Positions 6,717 through 16,800 of a stretch of 64,000 bases of DNA are shown piece by piece. The stretch lies in assembly GCF_000023445.1 (NCBI RefSeq), contig NC_012881.1, positions 1,803,501 to 1,867,500 of the forward strand. Direction: 5' to 3'. Numbering within the stretch: position 1 is the first letter of the stretch; every line of letters begins with the position of its first letter. The translations under genes and the position numbers were made by a program. The notes beneath the pieces were generated by a model. That model worked only from the letters and a program-made list of their open reading frames with translations, ran no database searches and was not told where the DNA came from. Source of the DNA: Maridesulfovibrio salexigens DSM 2638. Its GTDB lineage: Bacteria > Desulfobacterota > Desulfovibrionia > Desulfovibrionales > Desulfovibrionaceae.

Positions 6717-9700
6717 ATGTCATTCGAATATGAAGAAGTAGATGAGGCTAAGATTGAAAGCAATGGATGGAGTCATCAGAGGGCGTGGCAAATTCGTTCA
6801 GATTCAGAATCAAGTAAGATTCCTGTGATGGTCCATGAACTTTGCACGGATAATGTTGAACATGAGTTGCTGATTCGGCGTTATTTTGAGGAGGTTCAGC
6901 GTATACTTTTTAAAGCAAGCAACCTGCCGGAAGCTAAATATAGCACAATATGTCTGGAACGGCATTTTAGCGAATCTTCTTCTGATGATTTGAAAAAAGT
7001 ATACAAAATAGTAACTAAAGGGTGGTATACTGCTAGTTTAGAAGATCTTTTCTCAAGCAATGGTAAATTGAAAGCAATGGGAGAAAAGCAGCGTAATAAG
7101 TTGCGTGCCCATTCAGAAAGAGCCAGATTTTGGAATTCTATTTCAAATATTGCCCAATTTATACGTCGTCTTCAGCAGAATAAATTGTTTTGCCCCAAAT
7201 TTACATTGGAATCATTTTATTTTGTAGCTGAGACAAGTGAAGAATTTGCCCTGTTGGAGTCCGGGCAGGATTACCCTTTTGAATTATTGCGGTTAACTGG
7301 GCTTGAAAATATTGTTCCTTTTGGTGGGCTTGTTAGAGAAAATTCTGGATCGAGAATCGACCCTTCACACCAAATTTTTTCTTGGCATGCGTTGGCCGGT
7401 ATTATTGTGGATATCTTACTTGGTCCTCCCTCCAGTTCCATTAAGTGTGCGGATAAAATCCACGCGATAAGGGAAGATAAATTAAAACATGGGTTGGTGA
7501 ATAATAAAATATCAGATAAAGAGTATTCTCTCCTGCAACATATGTTTCATGCTCAGGATAGCTTTTCGCTGGGAGATGTCTGCCGGCAGATAGAAGTTCT
7601 TAGCCATGCCTTACCAATAAGAAGAACTGCAAGCGGCAGACAGTCTACAAAATTAAGTGTTGTTTACTCTGAGCATGCCAGAGAAAATTTTGTTCATCTC
7701 GTTAACAATGAGAAATGTGAGTATGGGGAGGAACCAAGTGCCTTTCAGGTTAGCGAGTATCTCAGAAAGAGATTAAGTCGAGCTGAGGTTTGGTTTGATT
7801 CAAGTCAGTTGGATGGAAGTTATAGTGAGATATGTTTTGATTGTGGAGGTGGATTGAGATTAAGCGGAATGCTTTTTAAAGATCTTCGGACTGATGAAGT
7901 CAACAAAAAATTGCTTTTTTTAAATGGTCATTATTGTAGGGGAGGCTTGAAGGAGAATTGCGTACGCTTTTATGATGTTGAAATAGATTGTTTTTATATT
8001 AAAGAATTAAGAAAGAGAACTACAAGTAGCAGTGGAGAGTGGGGAGCAACCTTGGCTCGTTGTATGGGGTTTGAGCATAGGAAGCACGTTAAAGATCAGC
8101 AGTTAAGCATATTATCTACTCTTGAATTGGCAAATCAACTGGAATCTTTAATGGCTTTTCTGACACTGTTTGTCTGTGAAGTTAAGAAAATATCTAATTT
8201 GAATGATGGGGTAGAGATTCTTCTCTCTCCTTTAAGCGAAGAGGCATTATATGGTTCTGATTCTGAATGTCGTGAACATTTGAATAAAATAAGGGATATA
8301 CAGACGAAAGTGCGTTCTGCAATATCACAAAACGATAATTATGCAGATGTGCTGTTTCGTAATCTCCAAGATCAGTTTCAGCAGTATGCTCATTTGCCGG
8401 AAGCTAAAAGAAAACATGCTGATATACTAATCACAACATGGAAGGATGCCGGGTCATTGTCAATTAATATTGGTGCGGGTAGCGCAAATCTTGACCAAAG
8501 AAGTTGGCGAATAGATTGGGAGCATTTTTTCACCAACAAGGACTCATCTAATTTTTCAATTAAGGCTTCGAGGAAAGCAGATTTTGATCTTTATGAGAAG
8601 AGTAGTCTCGTAGTCGGTAAACTCGTGTCATTGCGTACAAGAGGGCACTATGGGCAAATGGAGGTAGTCAAGAGGCGTACCGATGCTTTTGAGCATTTGA
8701 GGAAGTACGACATGTTGATGCAGCAGCTTGTTGAGCCAGGAAGGAAAACAGGACAGCTCCCTCGTCCGTCAAATAATTTTCGGCAATGGGCTGAAGAGGT
8801 GCTTTATGATGGAAAGGTAGATCCTTCTAAAAGGCTTGATGATAATAAGATGGCCATTATTGAGGATATTTATCGCACAATGCCTATGTTTGTTCTTCAA
8901 GGTCCTCCTGGCACGGGTAAAAGTGAAACTGTGTGCACCGTTGTTAAGCTTATTTTTAGTGAAGATCCCATGGCTCAGGTGTTGCTGACTTCTAGAGAGA
9001 ACGCGACAGTTAAAGAGCTGTTGCGTAAGTTGTATAAGGAATCCCAGAGTTGGGAAGATAAGCCAATCTTTAAGTTGTCACCAAACATTCAGAACAGCTT
9101 ACGTGGGGAACACAAAGATACAGGTGATTCCGAATCTTTTTCTATCAAGGCAACTATTTCGGAGCAAACCTTGGCTCTTTTGGACGATGCTTACCTTAAA
9201 ATGAAAGGGACAATTATTCCAAATGATGTTGTTAGCAGTGTTTGTAATGATTGGAGGCTTTTTTTAACTGGTATTAAAGATGGTGAGGATGGCTCTGTAA
9301 AATCTTCAGATATTGAAAATATTAACTATCTCCTTGAACAAAGTGCAAGCCTCATTTTCACTACTGCCAGTGATAAAGGGCTAGCTGATATGGTTGCCAG
9401 TGGAGATATGTATGATTGGGTTTTTGTTGAAGAAGCAGCTAAAACTCCTTTTTATGATCTCCTGTTGCCAATGCTTGTTTCTCAGCGGTGGGTCCTGCTT
9501 GGAGACTCTCAACAACTGAATCCGTTTTGGGCTAATGAATTTATGGCATTAATGAATAATTATACAAGTTCAATCAAAATGTTGAAAGAAGTTAAGTTGT
9601 TAGGGCAAACAGGGCGCAAGGATTATATCTCAATAGAAAATATTGAAAAAGTTTTAGCTCGAAAAGAAGACTCCCGTTTTTTTGAAAGCGAGTGGATTTG

Positions 9701-10553
9701 GGCTTTCAGAAAGTTGTTCGCTGAAATTAATCCGAAATTTCCAGATAGAGAAGAAGCTAATGGTGAAACTGCTGCAGTACTGAATACCGTATACAGGATG
9801 CCTCCTGCGTTAACCGGCTTGGTCAATGTTTTTTATGACACGGAACTGGTTCCTGCTCCCATGACTCAGGATATGACTCATGGTGAACTTGCGCCTTCGG
9901 GAATAAAAAGTAACCCGCTTTCTGCGCCAAATTTTTTGACGGGAGTGAACGGGATTTGGGTGGATACAGGGCGCGGTGAAGTTCGTTTGCGGCAACAAGA
10001 AGAGAAGAATCAGGTTTGTAATCCTGGAGAGGCTAAGCTTATACGTAATATTGTGGAAAAAATGGAAATTAATGGAAGAATTTGTAAAAAGCCGAGTTTG
10101 GCTATTTTGACTCCATATCGAAAGCAGGTAAGTGCGCTTAAGGCCGAATTTAGAAAGATAAACGACTTGTTGTTGGAAAAATTTACTCCAGTAATCATGA
10201 GACGCAATGGCGGAGTTGGATGGGTGAGTACTATTGATTCATTCCAAGGGTGTCAGGCGGATGTTGTGATTCTAAGTCTTGTTCGTAATTCTACGTCAAG
10301 TCAATACGAAAATAAACAGACAATACAGTTTGTTACCGACGAAAATAGAGTGAATGTGATGATCTCACGCGCCCAACGATTCTTGGTTGTTGTAGGTAGT
10401 TTTGAGTATTTTATGACCTGTTATAATTCTTCGGCGGATCACGATTTATTTTACAAGTTTTTACAAAACTTTAGAAGTATGGCTGAGGATTTCGAAAATA
10501 GATATTTGGCAAAGATCTTTTATTCTCAAATTCCTGCTGAATTTAAAATTTAA
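6717..10553 (+). CDS. UPF1/DNA2-type helicase with pseudokinase-like N-terminus (Mokosh MkoA-like)
   Basis: A 1278-aa protein. The C-terminal half is a superfamily 1 COG1112/DNA2-NAM7 helicase: Walker A LQGPPGTGKSETV (about 725), FVEEAAKTPF (about 902), GDSQQLNPF, YRMPPAL, STIDSFQGCQADVV (about 1170) and RVNVMISRAQRF (about 1212). The first 300 residues resemble a protein kinase that lost catalysis: YKIVTKGWYTASLEDLF looks like the hinge, NIAQFIRRLQQNKLFCPKFT aligns where HRDLKPEN should be, and FSWHALAGIIVDILLG looks like helix F. A PLD-like gene follows 10 bp downstream. Helicase with kinase domain plus a PLD protein is the published make-up of Mokosh type I anti-phage systems. The helicase is certain; the kinase likeness is my own alignment by eye. 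Confidence 0.8.
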   Translation: MSFEYEEVDEAKIESNGWSHQRAWQIRSDSESSKIPVMVHELCTDNVEHELLIRRYFEEVQRILFKASNLPEAKYSTICLERHFSESSSDDLKKVYKIVTKGWYTASLEDLFSSNGKLKAMGEKQRNKLRAHSERARFWNSISNIAQFIRRLQQNKLFCPKFTLESFYFVAETSEEFALLESGQDYPFELLRLTGLENIVPFGGLVRENSGSRIDPSHQIFSWHALAGIIVDILLGPPSSSIKCADKIHAIREDKLKHGLVNNKISDKEYSLLQHMFHAQDSFSLGDVCRQIEVLSHALPIRRTASGRQSTKLSVVYSEHARENFVHLVNNEKCEYGEEPSAFQVSEYLRKRLSRAEVWFDSSQLDGSYSEICFDCGGGLRLSGMLFKDLRTDEVNKKLLFLNGHYCRGGLKENCVRFYDVEIDCFYIKELRKRTTSSSGEWGATLARCMGFEHRKHVKDQQLSILSTLELANQLESLMAFLTLFVCEVKKISNLNDGVEILLSPLSEEALYGSDSECREHLNKIRDIQTKVRSAISQNDNYADVLFRNLQDQFQQYAHLPEAKRKHADILITTWKDAGSLSINIGAGSANLDQRSWRIDWEHFFTNKDSSNFSIKASRKADFDLYEKSSLVVGKLVSLRTRGHYGQMEVVKRRTDAFEHLRKYDMLMQQLVEPGRKTGQLPRPSNNFRQWAEEVLYDGKVDPSKRLDDNKMAIIEDIYRTMPMFVLQGPPGTGKSETVCTVVKLIFSEDPMAQVLLTSRENATVKELLRKLYKESQSWEDKPIFKLSPNIQNSLRGEHKDTGDSESFSIKATISEQTLALLDDAYLKMKGTIIPNDVVSSVCNDWRLFLTGIKDGEDGSVKSSDIENINYLLEQSASLIFTTASDKGLADMVASGDMYDWVFVEEAAKTPFYDLLLPMLVSQRWVLLGDSQQLNPFWANEFMALMNNYTSSIKMLKEVKLLGQTGRKDYISIENIEKVLARKEDSRFFESEWIWAFRKLFAEINPKFPDREEANGETAAVLNTVYRMPPALTGLVNVFYDTELVPAPMTQDMTHGELAPSGIKSNPLSAPNFLTGVNGIWVDTGRGEVRLRQQEEKNQVCNPGEAKLIRNIVEKMEINGRICKKPSLAILTPYRKQVSALKAEFRKINDLLLEKFTPVIMRRNGGVGWVSTIDSFQGCQADVVILSLVRNSTSSQYENKQTIQFVTDENRVNVMISRAQRFLVVVGSFEYFMTCYNSSADHDLFYKFLQNFRSMAEDFENRYLAKIFYSQIPAEFKI

Positions 10554-10563
10554 GGAAGACTGT

Positions 10564-12426
10564 ATGAGTCATTTTGTATATTTCCCGCGAGCAAAGTTTT
10601 CGGTTTCCTTTCAGTATACCAGCAGGCGTTCATTTAGCAAAATAGACCAAATCGTTTTGCAGCTATTAAACCAAGGACAGGCTCTGTCGATCATCCCTGA
10701 ATTAATCGGATTACCTCGCCGTATTGTGGTTGAGTCTGCTTTTGATTTATTAAAAGAACGGATGCTACTCATGAATGCAAGTTCTTTGGAAATTACCCCA
10801 AAAGGTAGTTCGTGGATGGATAAGCTAGCTCAGTATAATAAAGAACCTATTCAGCAAGGTTGTGCTGAGATTTTTTATGACTGGAATAATGGTTCCGCTG
10901 ATGTTTATCTCCGTCTTGAGAAGGGCAAGCAGGAAGAAATTAAAAATGATGATTTTTATGATCTTTTTAAGCCGCTTATGGACAAGGACGAAAAGAAGCA
11001 GGGGAAAGTCCTGTACCAAAATAAATTTTATGACATGGACAAGTGGAAAGATAAGGCTTTGGTATTGCAGTATAATTTTGATGAAGTAAAAGGACAGGTA
11101 GAAGTTGTTTTACGTGCTGCTTTAAAAGCAAGGCTACATCGTGAAGAATTGAAGCTGTTTGATATGGAGCCATTAGGAAGTGGATACAATGGTTACTATA
11201 GGTATGCCTATCGATTAGCAAAAGATGTGTCACAGGCTTTTAAGGTAAGTAATAGAAATATACCAGACGTGAGCTTTAGTAAGAATGATTGGTTGATGTC
11301 AGCTGGTGATCATTGCAGATGGCTAAAACATGCGTTGCGTAAAGCTGAAACCAGTTTGCTTATTTTTAGTGCGCATTGTAGCAAAAAGGCTTTAGATCTT
11401 ATTTGTAATGATTGCTCTGGTGATTTGAAATATGCTTATATGGTTTTAGGGTTTAATAAAAACTTTATACGCTTTGATTATGCTAATGGTCCACGCTTTA
11501 TTGCTGATGATGGCAGTAATTCAGATATGAAAGTGGTTATATACGATGATGCTGATGGATGTGTGCATGTCGCTTTGGGAAGTTTTAACTGGTTACGGGA
11601 GTATCGTTCTTCAAATGAACTTGATGATGGGGTAGATATTTCTGTTCTGTTAAATTCACGCCAACATAGTGCTACTATAGTTAGTATTATAGAAGCGGTG
11701 TGTTCCCAGGTGGACGGTTATTCAGATAACGTTAAGAAAAGTGAATTGTTGTCAGTTCTTAATCGTTTGAGAAAGGAAATAAGCAATAAGGAAGAAATTT
11801 TTGATTCTACTGATAATATGTTTGTTTTTGGTAGTACAATTACAAATGAGTGTGGCCATGCTTTACGTAATGCGAAAGACAGGTGTCTTGTTTTCTCACA
11901 TACATTGCATGAGAAGTTGAAGCCTTTTAATGTCCTAGGATATCGAGAATATCCGCTAAGTTCTTTTGGACTTGTTTCCTTTGCCTCAATGTATTCAAAA
12001 GATTGTTCTTTTGACGATATTCAGAAGGCTTCTGGTGAATATGCAGATGAATACATTGCGTCCCAGAAAAAGAAGTTGAGTAAGTGTGGACCGCATGATG
12101 TCGCATCTATAGAACGTATTGATAATATGCATGCAAGGCTTATCGTCGCGGATGACGTTGTTACGATTACCTTTTTAAATTGTTTGTCGAGCTTTGATGT
12201 TAAAAATGCATTTGGACTTAGGTTTAAAGATCCTGAGTCTGCCAAAATGTTTGAAGCTCTGGGCCGAGAGCTTAAAAGAGATGTTCCGGCTGATGATGCT
12301 AATGACAGCCGTAATGTAGAAAGAGGTGAAAATAATATTTTAGACACCCTTACTCCAGAACAGAAAGAAATATTCATGAATATGGATCATGAACAACTTG
12401 AGATAATGTTAAGCAAGTTAAGGTGA
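10564..12426 (+). CDS. PLD-like nuclease-family protein with degenerate HKD motifs (Mokosh MkoB-like)
   Basis: A 620-aa protein. It has an N-terminal region with a winged-helix-like segment (residues about 20-80, ALSIIPELIGLPRRIVVESA). Two phospholipase D-like half-sites follow: DMKVVIYDD ... GSFNWL near residue 321, and MHARLIVADD near 522. In the first the HKD histidine is aspartate; in the second the lysine is arginine and the following GSxN is lost, so activity may be altered or absent. The gene starts 10 bp after the helicase and surely belongs to the same operon. Together they match the helicase plus PLD composition of Mokosh. Fold assignment is moderately sure; function is inferred from pairing. 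Confidence 0.65.
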   Translation: MSHFVYFPRAKFSVSFQYTSRRSFSKIDQIVLQLLNQGQALSIIPELIGLPRRIVVESAFDLLKERMLLMNASSLEITPKGSSWMDKLAQYNKEPIQQGCAEIFYDWNNGSADVYLRLEKGKQEEIKNDDFYDLFKPLMDKDEKKQGKVLYQNKFYDMDKWKDKALVLQYNFDEVKGQVEVVLRAALKARLHREELKLFDMEPLGSGYNGYYRYAYRLAKDVSQAFKVSNRNIPDVSFSKNDWLMSAGDHCRWLKHALRKAETSLLIFSAHCSKKALDLICNDCSGDLKYAYMVLGFNKNFIRFDYANGPRFIADDGSNSDMKVVIYDDADGCVHVALGSFNWLREYRSSNELDDGVDISVLLNSRQHSATIVSIIEAVCSQVDGYSDNVKKSELLSVLNRLRKEISNKEEIFDSTDNMFVFGSTITNECGHALRNAKDRCLVFSHTLHEKLKPFNVLGYREYPLSSFGLVSFASMYSKDCSFDDIQKASGEYADEYIASQKKKLSKCGPHDVASIERIDNMHARLIVADDVVTITFLNCLSSFDVKNAFGLRFKDPESAKMFEALGRELKRDVPADDANDSRNVERGENNILDTLTPEQKEIFMNMDHEQLEIMLSKLR

Positions 12427-12480
12427 TCTGGTACAGGGGGGGGAAATTAAGTTTAGTACAAAAGTTACGAGGGGGACGAT

Positions 12481-13116
12481 GTGTCTGATACAAATTCTCA
12501 ATTGCCTAAAAGTAGTCTTGAGGAGTTAATGATTTCTCTAATTAAGATCATGGCTAGAACAAAGAGGAATAGATTTAGGGCTGCTGTAAGACTTGAACGT
12601 GAGCATGGTGACATAACTTTTGTTATTACTGTGTGTTCAATTGGGGTTATTGCTTTTTCATTAGTTCCGTTATTCTTCGCGGAGAACATGACGGCTACCA
12701 TGAAGTCGTTGCTTGGCTTTTTTAACGTTGTTTTATCCATATGTATTATTTGTTTAACTCTATTGCAGGATTCAAAAAAGAGAGAGAAGAAAAGTGAATT
12801 GTTTCGTCGGTCAGGCTTGGAGCTTATTGGAGTGATCCATAACGCGAAGGCTGTTCTCGAATCAAAAGGAGTTACTGAGGAAAAATATAATATTATTGTT
12901 GAACGTTATATAAGGGTTTTGACTAACTATCGAGTGGCTCATGAAGATGTTGATGATATGATTAATGGAGCAAGGTTTAATCGTAATTTTTTTAAAAAAA
13001 TACTACATCTGGCTTGGGGATGGACATATGTTAGTAGATATAGAATATTTTTTTTGTTTTTTTGTTTATTGTTGCTAGGGCTGATTTGTTACGTGTATAA
13101 TATTTCTATTGTATAA
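12481..13116 (+). CDS. SLATT-like membrane effector protein
   Basis: A 211-aa protein with two central transmembrane helices (about 47-67 and 75-95), a long cytoplasmic helical part, and a third hydrophobic helix at the C-terminus (about 189-211). The segment NRFRAAVRLEREHGDITFVI before the first helix is typical of SLATT proteins, pore-forming effectors linked to nucleotide-sensing and other conflict systems. It starts at GTG after GAGGGGGAC. A run of eight G lies 37 bp upstream. It follows the helicase/PLD genes by 54 bp on the same strand and is convergent with the restriction operon. No sensor is fused or directly adjacent. It may be an extra effector of the Mokosh-like unit or a separate cell-death protein. 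Confidence 0.6.
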   Translation: MSDTNSQLPKSSLEELMISLIKIMARTKRNRFRAAVRLEREHGDITFVITVCSIGVIAFSLVPLFFAENMTATMKSLLGFFNVVLSICIICLTLLQDSKKREKKSELFRRSGLELIGVIHNAKAVLESKGVTEEKYNIIVERYIRVLTNYRVAHEDVDDMINGARFNRNFFKKILHLAWGWTYVSRYRIFFLFFCLLLLGLICYVYNISIV

Positions 13117-13163
13117 CTTAAGATGTAGGGTTGAAAGTTAATTGTTTAAGTCTGCCTCAGACA

Positions 13164-13856
13164 TTACAAATCCATCTCAGCTCCACGTTTCTTCAGCCAT
13201 TCTTTGCGTTCCAGATAGTCTGGCAATACTTTATCTACCTCGTTCCAGAAGGCCGTTGTGTGGCGAGGGTGGATGAGGTGGGCTAGTTCGTGGACTACTA
13301 TATAGTCCAAGATCAGAAGCGGGGCCATCATGCATTTCCAGTGGAAGTTTAGGGCACCATTATCTGAACAGGATGCCCAGCGGTGCTTTAGCTCCATGAC
13401 CCGGACTGTGGATGGCTTTACGCCTAGCTTTTTGCGGTAGAGTTCTACCCGCTCCGGGATGCGGTCTTTTCCTTTTGTGCGGTAGAATTCCTTGAAGGCT
13501 TCGTGAGGTTCGACTTGTCTGGCTGCTTTGCTGGTTCGCAAGCAGAAGTAACCGTTTTTTAGCATCAGCGGTGCGCGCTGCTCTTCAACAAATTTTAGCC
13601 GATATGAGCGGCCCAGATACAGAAATCCTTCGCCGCTTACGAATTCCCTTTTTACTTTCGCGGCGTTCAGATCTTCCCATTCTGCAAGGCTTTTGTATAT
13701 CCAATACAGTTTGCTCTCGATGATTCCGTCAGCTTCGGTGTCGGACAATCCTTCTGGAATCATCAGGGATACAGATCCGTTCCTTTCTATATGCAGGCTT
13801 GCTGTCTTTCTTTTGCTGCGCGTAAGGCTGTATTCGATGTCTTTGTATGTAGGCAC
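13164..13856 (-). CDS. YgjP-like (DUF45) metallopeptidase
   Basis: A 230-aa protein of the YgjP/SprT-like DUF45 family. The zinc motif VVHELAHLIHPRHT is near residue 185, preceded by the family-typical ELKHRWASCSDNG. It starts at GTG, three bp after the hsdR stop, so it is the last gene of the restriction operon. Genes of this family are commonly found in type I restriction loci, with no settled function; a proteolytic role in controlling restriction is inference. Confidence 0.8.
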   Translation of the reverse strand: MPTYKDIEYSLTRSKRKTASLHIERNGSVSLMIPEGLSDTEADGIIESKLYWIYKSLAEWEDLNAAKVKREFVSGEGFLYLGRSYRLKFVEEQRAPLMLKNGYFCLRTSKAARQVEPHEAFKEFYRTKGKDRIPERVELYRKKLGVKPSTVRVMELKHRWASCSDNGALNFHWKCMMAPLLILDYIVVHELAHLIHPRHTTAFWNEVDKVLPDYLERKEWLKKRGAEMDL

Positions 13857-13859
13857 GTT

Positions 13860-16800
13860 CTATTTTTTTCGGTCATCAACCAGTGCAAGAAGCTCTTTGT
13901 GGCGGTGTTTCGCCAGAGCAACTATCTCGGTTTCGACCTGATCCATTTTTTCAATTACTTCCGGGATGCCACTGGAGGCCAGCGCAATGCTAATTTCCCC
14001 TTTGAGTTCACGAACTCGCACAGGGGTGTCCCAGAAGTCAATAATGCCAATTGTTTTTTGGAGATGTTTGAGTACCTCATCAATCAGCACTTCTGTTTTG
14101 CCTTTTGTCTCGTCATCCACTTCGGTGGTTCCGAATGTGGTCATGAGTGTTAACCTGAGAAATGGATCATCAACAGGCTTATCCTCAATCTTGCGTACTT
14201 CATCACACAGGGCCAGCAGGCTTTTGTAGAGTTTATCCCAGTCTTCCTTGTGCTTGCGGATCAGGGCCTCAAGCTTCTCACTCATACGAGCGTAGCCTTC
14301 AGGGTCTTTGCCGAATTGGATTTTGCAATGCTTCCTGATTGCATGCTCCATTTCGCTGGCTTTGGCCTTGGTGCTTTTGTTTTCTTCGATAGATTCGTCG
14401 AAATTAGCGGAAAAGAGTTCTACCGCAGGTATTTTCGGATCGATTCCAAGGCTGATCAGGTGCTCGTTTACTAGTTGCTTTACCTTCTCGCCAGCACCGG
14501 AAATATTCAGTGAATTGTCTTTGTAACGCTGCTTGGTTCGAGCAAGGATGTACCCAAATCGTTTTACTGGAATTTTATATGGGGTGGCAGCTGCATTAGG
14601 CAGGATGATATCCATACTTTGGAGAAATTTCTTGAAGTAAACTTCAAAGTCCGCGCGCCGTTTGATATTTTCCAAAATACCAATGGCTTCCTCTACTATG
14701 TTGTATTCCAACTCAGGATTATCAATTTTTTGCTGAACAAAGTCTTCAATGTCATCAAGTCCATTCGAGCTGAACAAGTAGAGTAGCCTGCGGTAGCGGC
14801 TTTCTAGCGTCGGAATTTCAGAGTCAATGTCCAGCATGGACATTTGGATGTCGGCATAATCTTCATCTTTGCCATAAATAGAAAGGGCATGATGCAAATG
14901 ATTGGCGAGTCCGATGTAGTCGACGATGTAACCACGAGTTTTACCATCTGCGATTCTGTTAACTCTGGCGATGGTCTGGAGCAGGTTGTGTTCTTTGATT
15001 TTCTTATCAATATACATAACCTGTTCGATGGGCGCATCAAAGCCGGTCAGCAGTCGGTCACAGACCACCAGTATGGCCATACCTGTTTCAGGTCTTTCAG
15101 GATCAAAGGCTTTCTTAAAATTAGCAATGGCGTTGAATTTTTTGGCTTCTTTAATGGCCTTGGTGATGACGGCAGGATCATTGGTTCCGTCTGCGGAAAG
15201 AACTGCGGCTGTCTGGAGAAATGCCAGTTTCGTAATGAGAGATTCGTCTGAAGTCGGTTTCTCTTTTTCCAGCTCAATACGGCTTTCAATTGCTTTACGG
15301 ATATATTTTACATAGCGGGCTGCTGCCATTTTCGAGCTGGCGACAACCTGAGCCTTAAATCCATTGCACAGGATGTTTTCTATGTAATGATCCACTAAAT
15401 CAGTGGCTATTTCCTCAATGCGGCCTTCAGCTTCCAGAATATCACCAGTTGCGCCATACCGTTTTTTGATTTCAAGGATTTCTTCATCAGTGCGTTTCTT
15501 GAAAAGATCCTCAAATTTACGGTCAAATTCGTGTTTGTCGTAAATGGCCGTGTCTGCGGTTTTTCCTTCATAGAGGATCTGTACAGTTGCTCCGTCCTCT
15601 ACTGCGTCTTGTAAGCGGTATTTGTCGATATAACCGCCGAATTTATCAATAGTCGGGGCCTTGCTGATGCCGCTTAAAAGGGGAGTCCCGGTGAAAGCGA
15701 TACGAGCTGCTGCCGGGAATGCTTCGAAGACGTTGTTTCCCAGGTCTTCGTTGTGGCTTCTATGCGCTTCGTCAATCATAATGACAATGCGCTCAGACGG
15801 GTTAACTACGCCGAAATTATCATATCTGCGCGGAGCATCAATTGCCTTCGCCAGATATTCAGGAGCCATGTTGTGCTGGTGCTCACCGAATTTATGGACC
15901 ATGACCATATTCAGGTTGGAAGCGTCCGTGTGCAGGTTCTTGCGCAGAGCTTGAGTGCTTTGAATATAAGTGACGTTTTCGCCGGTCAGTTCTGCTGTTT
16001 GCCCCAACTGCTTTTCAAGATCCTTACGGTCAGTCATGAACAGGATCTTTAAGTCTTTGAGGTCGTCACACATCCGTATTTTTCGGACAGTGAAGACCAT
16101 GGTCAGGGATTTGCCGGAACCTTGCGTATGCCAGACAACACCTGAACGGTCTCTAAAGCTTCCGCCATTGCGTAATTTTTCGACTATCTTGTCTGCGGCC
16201 CGGTACTGCTGGTAGCGGCAGACTGCCTTTACCCGATTATCTCCGACATCCATAAAAACTGTACAGGTACGGATGATGTCCAGAAGTGTTTCCGGTGGCA
16301 GCATGCCTTGGATCAGAATCTCCTGCGCACGTTCGCGCCCCAGCGGCGGTTCGTATTCTTTGTGTTTTACAGGGTAGATGTCTTTCCATGCAAAGAAATA
16401 GTCTTCAGTGGCCGTTATGGAACCGAATTCGGCCTCGTCCCCGCAGGTGGCGATTAAAAGTTGGTTGGCAAAAAACAGAGCCGGTTCACCTTCACGGAGT
16501 CCTTCAGCTATGGTTTGTTCGCGCTGGTCGCTGTAGCGTCTTAACTGCTCGACAGCTTCATGGATGGGGTTGGAGGTGTATTCGTTAGCGTCTTTGCATT
16601 CGATAACCACAAGCGGCAGACCGTTAACAAAGAGCACAATGTCCGGGATGATGTAATCTTTCACGCCTCCGGGGGTATCGATACGGAATTGGTTGATAGC
16701 CCTGAAGGTGTTGCGTTCGGGATTGTCAAAGTCGATGAGCTTAACGACCGGATCGGATTCTCCGGTGATTTCGTTGACATCGACTTGAGCCTTGAAGAGC

